Origin: Candidatus Poseidoniaceae archaeon
GTDB lineage: Archaea > Thermoplasmatota > Poseidoniia > Poseidoniales > Poseidoniaceae
Assembly: GCA_028821785.1 (NCBI GenBank)
Contig: JAPKFC010000009.1
Span: 1-38,158 of the forward strand
Length of the DNA: 38,158 nucleotides
Reading direction: 5' to 3'
The translations under genes were made by a program, and so were the position numbers. The notes beneath the pieces are model-generated. The model did not search any database, was not told the DNA's origin, and worked only from the letters and a program-made list of their open reading frames with translations. Below, piece by piece: positions 17,268 through 26,805 of the stretch; the stretch's first letter is position 1, and each line of letters opens with the position of its first letter.

Positions 17268-20200
17268 TTATTCTGATTCGCTAAAATTGGCTTGACGACC
17301 AGCGATTAAGCCAAGAGCAGCAGTAGTTAGAACTAGGCTTGCGATTAATGAGAGGGCGATCATCGCGGCTGAATAGATTCCAAAGTTACTGAACAATCCC
17401 ATCGGTGATAGCGAGATTACGAGGAATCCAGCAATATCTGAAGCTGCACTCCCTACCAATGCCAATCCACAAGCACCACCCACTCCAATTAATGCAGTAT
17501 GGTGGTCTTCTCCCTTTCTTATTCCTTCGCGATATCTTTCAGTGACGTGAATACAATAATCAATACCAACACCTAAAGAAATCGTAGCAATAGTCACAGT
17601 CACGATATTGAGTGATGCTCCAGCAGCATACATTAGCCCATATAACCACACCACCACAAGAAGAATTGGAACCAATGTTACAGTCGCTTGCTTAGGTGAT
17701 TTAAAGCCAATTGTCAGGGTGATAAATACGAATACTGAACCGAGTAGGAGGGAAGATTGCATTTCATTTTGCATTGCAGTTGAAGCAACATATCTTGTGA
17801 CAGGTCTTTCCGATGGCATGACCCAAGTCAGTGGTTTATCATCGACCTTTTCACCAGCATTGAGATAAGTTCCCGAAGATAGATTAGTGAACACACTTAA
17901 ATCTCTCCACAACTCTTCCATTCCACCTTTCATACTAGGGAAATCTTCTGGTGATGTAATTCCAAATCGCATTAGCATTCTTTGGTATTCTGCAGGCTCT
18001 CCATTGATGTCAAGCCAAGGTTGAGTTTGGTTTAATTCAACAGCAGGAGCGATATATAGGCGTACAATTGATGCAGGGATTGAAGGAATAGGTCCAGCAC
18101 CTGGTATGCCGTATAGGTAAGTATAGCCATAGAAAAATATCAAACAATCTCTATCGCCAAAGTCTGCAACAGTGCCACTTGCACTTGAATTACAATCCAT
18201 TCCATGACCTTCTTCTTCAACCAGCCATCCCGCATTTTCAAATGGAGTTGTATTATATCGCATACTCGCTTGTGCAAAATATAGTAATTCATCTAGTGCA
18301 AGAATGTCAATATTACCATCTGGTTGTCTTGTTATTTTGTCTGGAACTCCTTCCGCATGAACATTCATTTCACCTCTAAATTCATCTATTGCAGCGAAAA
18401 CAGCGGGGTCAGCAACATCGCCTTCGATCAACAATACGGCAGGTTCACCTTCATCCGCGAATCTTAGAGTAATTTCATTGACTCCAAAAGCAAAATCAGA
18501 ACGCTCATCAAGGAAATCTTCAACAGCAAAATCACCTTCTAAATTGGCCATTCCAATAGCGGCAGGAATCGTTATCAACAGTGCTAAAAATGCAATAACA
18601 AATGCATTTTTTCTAGTGCCACTACCCGCTGAAACTATTTTCAAAATCTTCTCAGTAGACCGATTCTTTCGAGAATTAACAGTACTTGTGTCCACTCCAC
18701 GCTTCTCCAACCATTGATCTAAGGAAAGTCGAATCAATGGCGCCCATATTCCAGTCAAAAGGAATGCAGCAAATATTCCTAATGCGGCTTCAATTCCAAA
18801 TGATCGCAATGCAGCAATATCGCTGAAAAGATTAGCCGCAAAAGCAGACATTGTCGTCAACGAAGTTAGTAAGATTGCGCGACCAACTCTTGACAAAGTA
18901 GTCGACGCGGCAGATTCAGCAGAATGACCAGCATTTCTCTCCTCTTTGTAACGATGTAAGGCGTGTAATGAATCATCAATACCTAAGGCAAGAACCAATA
19001 TCGGCAATAGATTAGAGAATTGAGAACGAGCGATTATTGTCCAACCAAACATCTGTGTAAATGCAGCAAAGTGTCCAATTAAACCCTGCATCCACAATAG
19101 CGCAGCACCTAAGGAAAACAAGACGATTAGCACATCAGACCACCTTCGCAAACTTATGAATAGCAATCCTGTAATCGCCAATCCCATCAAGATAATCAAT
19201 CCTCCACTGGCTTGTAATTCTCGGTTAACTTCGACATTTACTCCTTGGCCTAATAATAATGTAATAGTGGTTCTATCATGACTTCTTAATTGCCCTTCTA
19301 AATCCATATAAGACCATTCGGTTGAACAGCCAGCACCGTCTTCAGCCAGTGCTTTACAAGTCTCAGCATCATATTGCGGAGGGTTGAGAACGAGATTTCC
19401 ATCCGCGAGTCTATAGCCACCGATTACAATTCCATCATCGGTGAATTTGATATCAGTTTCTTGATGTGAATCTTTCCATTTTAATTCCCAACCCATATCT
19501 TCTAGAAGGCCTCTATCAAATTGAACCAATAACCATGTGGCGCTTGCAGACCATCTTCCCTTGCCCATTTGATGTGATTCCCATTCACCGGTTTCGGATA
19601 ATTGACCGCCGATAGGACCGGTGACATTGGATGTTGCATCAGCAACAAACCCTCTGTCCAATGACAACCAGCGCAAGAAATAATTTTGACTTACTTCTGC
19701 CATTCTTGCAGATGCTAAGTCTATGTGTTCCTGAGTTAAGTTTACATCGTCGAATAAGAGACATTCTAACTCACCACAATCACTCCAATTAGTGGCTGCG
19801 GGAATAACAGTTCCAAAAGGCGAAAGGGCATCTTGAGTAAGAATCGAAGTCCCATCCATAAAACCTCTAAAATGGTCTGGTAATGACATACTGCCATTGG
19901 TTTGCTGTCCGGTTACGTCACTGATTAATGGCTTTAGTGCAGGTGCTAGAGGATGATTGTCAATCACTTGCTTTTTTGCATCAATTTCCCTCAATAGTTC
20001 AAGATTTAGAATACCAGCAGTTGGTTGATCAATACCTTGCCATTCTTCACCAGCAGGAACCATTTGAGGTACTGGTGGTAGAGCTGAATAATCAGGTGTT
20101 CCATCTGATAGTAAGGGAACTGGTTGCCATTCGTTTATTGGTGGAATATACTGAGGTTGTCTTGCAGAAACTAAGAAGCCAAGAATTACTTCAGCATTAC

Positions 20201-20390
20201 TGAATTCTTCATTAATGATTTCCTGTGCAGTTAATTCAGGTGAATCCATTTCATATGATTCCATGTCTATTGGTTGCAGTGCAGTCATTGCTCCTGGAAT
20301 CATCAATAGCGTCAGCAGGAATACCGCGACGTGAACCTTACGGCGATGTGGGATCAGCCATTGAGAAACCGCTTCAAAGGTGATGCCCAT
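17268..20390 (-). CDS. MMPL/RND-superfamily transporter (two SSD-like blocks)
   Basis: 1040 aa; two TM bundles with LALGIDDSLHALHRYKEE and SLGVGIDYCIHVTERYREG repeats. Confidence 0.88.
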   Translation of the reverse strand: MGITFEAVSQWLIPHRRKVHVAVFLLTLLMIPGAMTALQPIDMESYEMDSPELTAQEIINEEFSNAEVILGFLVSARQPQYIPPINEWQPVPLLSDGTPDYSALPPVPQMVPAGEEWQGIDQPTAGILNLELLREIDAKKQVIDNHPLAPALKPLISDVTGQQTNGSMSLPDHFRGFMDGTSILTQDALSPFGTVIPAATNWSDCGELECLLFDDVNLTQEHIDLASARMAEVSQNYFLRWLSLDRGFVADATSNVTGPIGGQLSETGEWESHQMGKGRWSASATWLLVQFDRGLLEDMGWELKWKDSHQETDIKFTDDGIVIGGYRLADGNLVLNPPQYDAETCKALAEDGAGCSTEWSYMDLEGQLRSHDRTTITLLLGQGVNVEVNRELQASGGLIILMGLAITGLLFISLRRWSDVLIVLFSLGAALLWMQGLIGHFAAFTQMFGWTIIARSQFSNLLPILVLALGIDDSLHALHRYKEERNAGHSAESAASTTLSRVGRAILLTSLTTMSAFAANLFSDIAALRSFGIEAALGIFAAFLLTGIWAPLIRLSLDQWLEKRGVDTSTVNSRKNRSTEKILKIVSAGSGTRKNAFVIAFLALLITIPAAIGMANLEGDFAVEDFLDERSDFAFGVNEITLRFADEGEPAVLLIEGDVADPAVFAAIDEFRGEMNVHAEGVPDKITRQPDGNIDILALDELLYFAQASMRYNTTPFENAGWLVEEEGHGMDCNSSASGTVADFGDRDCLIFFYGYTYLYGIPGAGPIPSIPASIVRLYIAPAVELNQTQPWLDINGEPAEYQRMLMRFGITSPEDFPSMKGGMEELWRDLSVFTNLSSGTYLNAGEKVDDKPLTWVMPSERPVTRYVASTAMQNEMQSSLLLGSVFVFITLTIGFKSPKQATVTLVPILLVVVWLYGLMYAAGASLNIVTVTIATISLGVGIDYCIHVTERYREGIRKGEDHHTALIGVGGACGLALVGSAASDIAGFLVISLSPMGLFSNFGIYSAAMIALSLIASLVLTTAALGLIAGRQANFSESE

Positions 20391-20483
20391 GACCTATGGG
20401 CAACCTCCTTTAGTTTTGAAACCATGTTTTTACATAATTGATTATACCAGTCAATTAAAGTCATATGTTGTATAGCCAATAAC

Positions 20484-20837
20484 ATGGCAATAATGATAAT
20501 TCTCAATCAACAACCATATGACGGAACCGATGTTACTTGGAATGCGCTGAGATTAGCGAAACAATTGGTTGATGATGGTGAAGAGGTTAGGATCTTTTTG
20601 ATGAACGACAGTGTCGATTTAGCACGCGATGGAATAGAGCCTCCAGCAGGTGTTGAAGATATGGTGCAAATGACCAAGAATTTGATTGCTAGTGGCGTAG
20701 TTGTCAAAGTATGTGGAACTTGTCAGCAAAGATGTGGTGTTGCCGTTGGACAGCCATATTATGACGGAGCCAATTACTCGACTATGGCTGAATGTTCAGC
20801 ATGGGTTAGAGATAGCGAAAAAGTTCTAACTTTCTAA
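20484..20837 (+). CDS. DsrE-family protein
   Basis: DGTDVTWNALRLAKQLVDDGEEVRIFLMNDSVDLA...VKVCGTCQQRCG. Confidence 0.82.
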   Translation: MAIMIILNQQPYDGTDVTWNALRLAKQLVDDGEEVRIFLMNDSVDLARDGIEPPAGVEDMVQMTKNLIASGVVVKVCGTCQQRCGVAVGQPYYDGANYSTMAECSAWVRDSEKVLTF

Positions 20838-20912
20838 GCAAATGATAATTATTACAATGTTTGACTCATATTCTGGGCCAATATCAAGTAGTAGGGGCAT
20901 TGGAAACAGTTC

Positions 20913-21983
20913 ATGGAAATTACACTGAATGGCGAAATAAATCCTCCACCACTTGCTTTTTTTGTATTCGGATTTATTGTGTTCTTGCTTGGCTGTATTT
21001 GGCCTGTATTTATGGTGGACGACTTCCAAAATGAGTTGGAAGCATCATCTTGGCCAACGACCGATGCTACTGTTGTAGCTCTAGATGTTTACATCTATGA
21101 ATACCCGTGTGGCGACTCTCAAAGTCCTGACATATGCCGAGAATATCTCGTTAACTACCATCTGCGATACATGATTAATGGAACCATCTTTAATGTCGAG
21201 GAATCAGAGGAGGTATCTCATTTTGACTCCCGTGTCTGGGAGGTTGATTACCCAGTAAATTCGACTCGTGAAATCGCATACAATCCCGAAAACCCTGAAC
21301 ATTTCGATGTAAATCCCGAACATTACACTCCATTTATTGCACCTCTTATAGTGCTCATAGCATCTTCACTGCTCTCTATACTATTCATTATCGGTGGCGT
21401 AAAAAGCCTCTTCAAGAATTCTGGTGCGCACCAAACATCAAGTGGTCTAGAAAAGGGAATGCTTCCGCAATCAAATGATAATATTACATTCACCTATGCC
21501 AAAGGTGCCTGGGGGGTTCGTATCTATGATCATCCAACCGTCGAAGCATTAGCACAAAAACTACTATCATTCAGTTGTACATATGAGCAAATTGATACGT
21601 TTTTTACGGCATGTCAAGCAACTGAAGGGAATAATGCCACATTCGATGATAGAATTGATTTAGAGTGGTTGAATGAAGTCAATCAAATGGTTGAACAACA
21701 CAATTCAATTGCAAAATATAATTGGATACAAAAAGCCAACATCGCTCGGATTATTTTGCTTCTAATCTCAGCAATATTTGCACCGATTGCTCTTATTTTC
21801 GTATTGCCGGTTTGGTTAACATATTACGCATTACCTTGGTATGGGTGGATACCGGTATGGGGAGTTTTGACTCCACTTGGTCTCGTCGTTATCACCAGAA
21901 AATTAGTTGCTGAATTTGCATATAGAATCGATCAAGGACTAGCGGCAACACTCATGGAGTTCCTCCACAATGAGGAATACTAA
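20913..21983 (+). CDS. DUF3592-like membrane protein
   Basis: TM - SSWPTTDATVV...YHLRYMINGTIFNV...VNSTREIAYNPENPE - TM pattern; C-terminal TM pair. Confidence 0.65.
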   Translation: MEITLNGEINPPPLAFFVFGFIVFLLGCIWPVFMVDDFQNELEASSWPTTDATVVALDVYIYEYPCGDSQSPDICREYLVNYHLRYMINGTIFNVEESEEVSHFDSRVWEVDYPVNSTREIAYNPENPEHFDVNPEHYTPFIAPLIVLIASSLLSILFIIGGVKSLFKNSGAHQTSSGLEKGMLPQSNDNITFTYAKGAWGVRIYDHPTVEALAQKLLSFSCTYEQIDTFFTACQATEGNNATFDDRIDLEWLNEVNQMVEQHNSIAKYNWIQKANIARIILLLISAIFAPIALIFVLPVWLTYYALPWYGWIPVWGVLTPLGLVVITRKLVAEFAYRIDQGLAATLMEFLHNEEY

Positions 21984-21999
21984 ACAAGTGACATTAGAA

Positions 22000-22083
22000 T
22001 GCGGGGGGCAGGATTCGAACCTGCGAATCAATAAGAAATGGGACCTAAACCCACCGCCGTTGACCAAGCTGGGCGACCCCCGC
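22000..22083 (-). tRNA. tRNA-Leu (anticodon TAG)
   Basis: Minus-strand acceptor GCGGGGG/CCCCCGC, anticodon arm TGGG-TTTAGGT-CCCA, long variable arm, T arm GCAGG-TTCGAAT-CCTGC. Confidence 0.95.
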
Positions 22084-22194
22084 GCAATCTCAATGCGGTA
22101 GTCAATCACTTTTGAATAGAGCGCTTCAAAACTTGGATCATAATTGCTATGCGAATATTGTTTTCCATTTCATCCAAATTTTTCAATGACGGTG

Positions 22195-23028
22195 TTACAA
22201 TATTTTTGGTCTACGTAATATCAGGACCCGTATCATATATGTGAAGAGACTCCGTTCAATTAGTTTAGAAGGAACTCTATGGACATATTTTTCGTGAAGC
22301 TTAGGCAGATCACTCCAATGCGCTCGAGGTTCTTCATGATGCGCTGTATGATATCCAATATTGAACCATATGAGATTTACCATTCCTGTAAAGTTGCGCG
22401 AGAATACAAGCGTATCGTCAGTAGGAGCATCAGGACCAGTTCCAGGTTGAGCGCCTGCATGCTGTAGATAGTTTGCAGCCAATAGCCAGTGCAAGCCAAA
22501 CATTTGAGGAACAATAACAAGAATAAGCCAAGAGTTGATATCGATAATAGCAAGTATGGAAGATACTGTGATAATAGAAATAAATTCAATAAGAGGCCAA
22601 AAATCTCTTTGCGATAGGCGTTTTTTTACATATCTTAATAGTGTTGGAATAAGTACTGAAAGGGCTTGAAAAGGGTGCAAAATATAGCCTACAATGTGGT
22701 TATGGTTTCCTCCAAATCGATATGTTCTTGTTTCATCTTTAGGGCCATGATTGTAACGATGATGATTGCCAATGTGTGATGGGAAAAATACGTATGTAGG
22801 TGTGGCTTGTATGACGCTTAGATACAAGTCAGTAATTCTGTTTAGATGCTTCCAACGCCATATTCTCAGATGAGTATGATTGTGCTGAGTAACTGCCAAT
22901 CCAACTGATAGTAACAATACAGTGGCATAGAAATACCACTGGATTCCGTGAAACCATTGCCATGCAATTAATGCTGGATATACAACCATGTAGAGGAGTG
23001 ATTGTAAGTCTGCTTTACGCAGAAGCAT
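22195..23028 (-). CDS. Fatty acid desaturase-like membrane protein
   Basis: His boxes HNHTH, HIGNHHRYNH and YHTAHHEEP with TM segments. Confidence 0.85.
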   Translation of the reverse strand: MLLRKADLQSLLYMVVYPALIAWQWFHGIQWYFYATVLLLSVGLAVTQHNHTHLRIWRWKHLNRITDLYLSVIQATPTYVFFPSHIGNHHRYNHGPKDETRTYRFGGNHNHIVGYILHPFQALSVLIPTLLRYVKKRLSQRDFWPLIEFISIITVSSILAIIDINSWLILVIVPQMFGLHWLLAANYLQHAGAQPGTGPDAPTDDTLVFSRNFTGMVNLIWFNIGYHTAHHEEPRAHWSDLPKLHEKYVHRVPSKLIERSLFTYMIRVLILRRPKIL

Positions 23029-23030
23029 AC

Positions 23031-23948
23031 TCAGTTCTCCATTCCCAACTCAGTACGGATATTTTCAAGATGTGCGTGTACATGTTCAACAAAGAATCCA
23101 TGCATCAAAAATCTGTATGAGAGGCCTGTGGGGCCAACTAATATCATAGGAAAACGATTGTAAGCAATATCAGCGAAATGCGTTGCTCCAACGATATCAT
23201 CAATCAATAGGCCAACAGAATGATCAAATTGGAATGAATTAATTGCAGCCTCATATTCCTTAGAAGTTAGCCATAAGCAAAATGAAGTCTTAAACAATTC
23301 ATGAGCGGTCTCAAAATCAAGAATCTGAGTCCATTTCTTGCGATGCATTCCATATTCAACTCGAACAGGATTCCAATTATTCCAAGATAAATTTTCGTCC
23401 TCTATAGGCCAAAGTTCTCTACTTGGATTCTGTAAGTCTCGCATTGTCATTAATACCCCTTGGTCATGGTGGACAAATGTTTGAACCATTAAATCACGAA
23501 TCATCTTTGGATAGATTAATACTGGTTCTATCTCATCTTGTCCTGAGTTATCGATTACGAAATTTAACAAATTACTTTCAGCTTGGAAGTGTCTTAGAAT
23601 TAAAATATTGGCTTCAGGGCGAACAAAATATTTCATGAAAAAGCAAATTTGCCATTGAAGGAAACGATGTGCACGCCACTGAATTGGCAATAACCGCTTG
23701 ATGTAATAAGTGATGTGAAGGGTGATAGTAAGCATAATCTTCAATGTAGGTAATATGATGATTCTAAGAGGATTTTGCAAATCTTTAATCCAGTATTCCT
23801 TTGCTTTAGGGTCTAATGGTAGACTCTGATCTCCAGAAAGTGCATCAGACAATGTTGCAGGCATTCTTCCATGATTTCTTGACATTTCTTTACGTTGTTT
23901 ACGTAAAATTCGTTTTTCTTTTCGTGAAAGGTTATCATCTGATTTCAT
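23031..23948 (-). CDS. Conserved-looking hypothetical protein in acyl-modifying cluster
   Basis: Likely start MKSDDNLS at 23948, overlapping the upstream gene by 14 nt; 3 nt spacing to the next gene. Confidence 0.72.
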   Translation of the reverse strand: MKSDDNLSRKEKRILRKQRKEMSRNHGRMPATLSDALSGDQSLPLDPKAKEYWIKDLQNPLRIIILPTLKIMLTITLHITYYIKRLLPIQWRAHRFLQWQICFFMKYFVRPEANILILRHFQAESNLLNFVIDNSGQDEIEPVLIYPKMIRDLMVQTFVHHDQGVLMTMRDLQNPSRELWPIEDENLSWNNWNPVRVEYGMHRKKWTQILDFETAHELFKTSFCLWLTSKEYEAAINSFQFDHSVGLLIDDIVGATHFADIAYNRFPMILVGPTGLSYRFLMHGFFVEHVHAHLENIRTELGMEN

Positions 23949-24681
23949 ATTCAATTTCCTCCAATTGTAATCTATAAAGCCGTGCAACAACCTTTGCAGT
24001 TTTGACAATAAGTTCCACAGATTCTTGAGTTAGACAAACTTCCTCCAACATGTCATAGAATTGTTGCATATGATCGCCGTCATTATGGCCATGATATCTC
24101 ATAAATCGGGTAGAATCGTCCTTCAAACCAGTCAATTCTTGGATTCTTTCTGCCCAAGAGGTGGCCATTTTTTCACCTAGACCTTCAATAATCCACATCG
24201 CTCCAAGTAAGTCAATTGGATTAGGACGAGAGGAGCGATACATTAGGAAACCATGCAGTGCTTCAGAACCAATATTTCTTGACATGTCTTGAATGTCCTC
24301 AATGCTTCCACCAGTAGCGATGTAGTCTTTTTCAATTAATTCATAATCTTTATGTTCATCCATTGCATGTTGTATTATCGTAGAACGTATTTCACTATGC
24401 TCGCTATCAAAACTACTAGCGGTACGAGCAATCCATCGCGACCCTTCAATTACTTGCTGTCTTAAATTTCGTAAAAAGCATAGATGGTCCTCAACAGTAT
24501 AGGTTCCTAAATCAATTCGGCGAATAAGAGGGACTGTTGATAAATCTCTTTCAAAACCGAGCCATACTCGTAATAATTGTTGAAGACATACTTGAGCATG
24601 AGGATTTAGCGAAACCATTTCTTTATTTTCACTATCTCCGCCCTTAGGCCCGTTATTAATCGTAATTTCACTATCACTCAT
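23935..24681 (-). CDS. Heme-oxygenase-like diiron protein (HDO / iron-containing redox enzyme-like)
   Basis: Helical protein with HAMDEHKDYELIEKDYIATGG, GAMWIIEGLGEKMATSWAERI, HGHNDGDHMQQFYDML metal-ligand-like motifs. Confidence 0.72.
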   Translation of the reverse strand: MSDSEITINNGPKGGDSENKEMVSLNPHAQVCLQQLLRVWLGFERDLSTVPLIRRIDLGTYTVEDHLCFLRNLRQQVIEGSRWIARTASSFDSEHSEIRSTIIQHAMDEHKDYELIEKDYIATGGSIEDIQDMSRNIGSEALHGFLMYRSSRPNPIDLLGAMWIIEGLGEKMATSWAERIQELTGLKDDSTRFMRYHGHNDGDHMQQFYDMLEEVCLTQESVELIVKTAKVVARLYRLQLEEIEYEIR

Positions 24682-25814
24682 GCACTCACCGCCGTTAAAT
24701 GAAAATAAGTTGTATTGAATCTCCCGCTTTCAGGAACAAAGCAGAGGATTCTATCTCCCTCCTTTACTTCAACATCACTTGAACGTACAAATTCATCAAT
24801 CATAATGAACATTGATGCTGCACCAGTATTCCCTCGTGTATAGAGGTTTGTCCACCATCGCTCTTGAGGAATTGCCACACCTGCTGCTTCAAGCATTTCT
24901 AGAATTTTATTTTTGAAATGATGACTTGAATAATGGCACAAGAAATGATCTACTTCGCTTGGCTTGTTTATTCCTTCTTCAACCAGTCTAAGGTATCCAT
25001 CAACACCCATTCGCACAATGTTATCCAGCAATCTAACATCTTGCCTCAACAGTAGTGCACCTTCCCTTTCAGCTTCTGCGTAACTATCGTAATCTTGCCA
25101 TGTTTTGGTTTCACCTATTCTTCCAGATGAACCAACACTCATACATGTTGGAAATGCATGAGCATGAGAATATCCTTTCATCCAATCGATGCGAAAACTC
25201 AATCCTTTTGGAGATGGTTTATTTTGCAATAATAATGCTCCAGCACCATCGGATAACATCCAACGCAAAAATTCAGTATTGAAATCAATTTTCTTTTCTG
25301 CAAAAGTAGATTCCGTAGCAGCTTCATATCGTTGCTTTTTCAATAGACGGCTTGCCAATTCACTAGATACGACCAACGCAGATTCATGTTCGTCTAATCG
25401 TAAACTATTCCAAGCCGCTTTCAAAGCCATTGTCGATGAAGAACATATGCCATGGGTTGAAATTATTTCGATACTAGGCAATTCTAATTCAGCTTGTACC
25501 ATGCTTGCCATCCCTGGAGCAGGATGATCACCTTGAGTTGACGCAACAGCTAACATTCCAATATTCTCTCTTGCGACAAACGCTCTGTCAAGACATTGTT
25601 CAGCGGCATTTGTTGCCATCTCAACATTGCTATGAGTTGTTTGTTGATTCTCATCAATTGCATAATGGCGGGTTTCAATTCGATTGGCCTTTTGGATTTG
25701 AACTCGCAAAAATGATGCTTGACCATTTACCGCACCTAGGATATTCTCAACTTGCTCACAATTGATTGGCGGACCTGGAAGGAAACATCCAGTGCTTGTA
25801 ATGTAAACTGGCAT
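24678..25814 (-). CDS. 3-oxoacyl-ACP synthase III-like ketosynthase
   Basis: Thiolase-fold KAS III: STHGICSSSTMALKAAW (Cys), CHYSSHHFK (His), YTRGNTGAASMFIMIDE (Asn). Confidence 0.9.
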   Translation of the reverse strand: MPVYITSTGCFLPGPPINCEQVENILGAVNGQASFLRVQIQKANRIETRHYAIDENQQTTHSNVEMATNAAEQCLDRAFVARENIGMLAVASTQGDHPAPGMASMVQAELELPSIEIISTHGICSSSTMALKAAWNSLRLDEHESALVVSSELASRLLKKQRYEAATESTFAEKKIDFNTEFLRWMLSDGAGALLLQNKPSPKGLSFRIDWMKGYSHAHAFPTCMSVGSSGRIGETKTWQDYDSYAEAEREGALLLRQDVRLLDNIVRMGVDGYLRLVEEGINKPSEVDHFLCHYSSHHFKNKILEMLEAAGVAIPQERWWTNLYTRGNTGAASMFIMIDEFVRSSDVEVKEGDRILCFVPESGRFNTTYFHLTAVSA

Positions 25815-26386
25815 CAAACCATCCCCTTCTTTTGTGCACGTTCATAAGTGTAACATCTCCACCATTCTTGCATATAGGGGAATACGACAAAAATCGTCAT
25901 GATAGTCATGTATATCGCTGCGTAATCACCTGTTGCTCCAAGAGGTTCTTTGCGCCATTCGAATGCAAATTCACCAGTGAAATCTAATGCAACTAATTTC
26001 ATGAAGACATCCCATTTGCGAACAATAATCATCAGCACTAGGAACAATGGTAAAGTGGCTAAATAATTATGTGCGTGCACCTCCCATATGCTGATTTCAC
26101 GTTTTCCTGTTGCAAAATGGACATCGTAATGAGCAACTAATTCATGCGTAATTAGTATTAGCAGGCATAAAATCAAAATTAATACATTTACTTCAAACAA
26201 CAGAGATAATATCACTGGTAGTCCGATTTGGAGACCCATTACACAATGAATAGTTGCTTCATGAAGGCCTGAGGTTGATTCAATATTGGTCTTACGATGA
26301 CACCACCAATCAAGCATTCCTGCAATTCCCCAAAGAGGTAGCAGGACATATAGCATGACATACAAGACAAGTACTTCCGCTTCCAT
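25814..26386 (-). CDS. His-rich polytopic membrane protein
   Basis: DWWCHRKTNIESTSGLHEATIH, HELVAHYDVHFA, WEVHAHNYL; stop overlaps the ketosynthase start (TGATG). Confidence 0.75.
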   Translation of the reverse strand: MEAEVLVLYVMLYVLLPLWGIAGMLDWWCHRKTNIESTSGLHEATIHCVMGLQIGLPVILSLLFEVNVLILILCLLILITHELVAHYDVHFATGKREISIWEVHAHNYLATLPLFLVLMIIVRKWDVFMKLVALDFTGEFAFEWRKEPLGATGDYAAIYMTIMTIFVVFPYMQEWWRCYTYERAQKKGMV

Positions 26387-26545
26387 TCAGTATAATGTTG
26401 TTTATTTTATTATTTAACTTTACACCCGTTTATCAATTATTATTATTAATTCTACTTGCCCTTTCATACCACATAAATGGCTAATTGGATACAAGAACAG
26501 CGAATTGGAAAATAAGAATCAAACAACTTAATCCACATTTTGCAA

Positions 26546-26758
26546 TCAAGCAGAAGCATTGAATCCAGTATCATTTACAATGTTGACAACGTCTTCAGTG
26601 GATAATTGAGATGTCGTGGTAATGACTCCGGAGTCATTTTCATGACTGATAGTTGCACTGATTACGCCAGGGGTCGCATCAAGGACCCGAGTAACTCTTC
26701 CAGAGCATCCTCCACAAGTCATGCCGGTGATGGTTAAATTATGAATTACTTCGCTCAT
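26546..26758 (-). CDS. Heavy-metal-associated (HMA) domain protein, copper chaperone-like
   Basis: LTITGMTCGGCSGRVTRVLDATPGV... Confidence 0.9.
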   Translation of the reverse strand: MSEVIHNLTITGMTCGGCSGRVTRVLDATPGVISATISHENDSGVITTTSQLSTEDVVNIVNDTGFNASA

Positions 26759-26805
26759 GTGTTAGGCCACACACCTTCTTCATTTCAACTAAATGGCTAA
26801 CAAAA

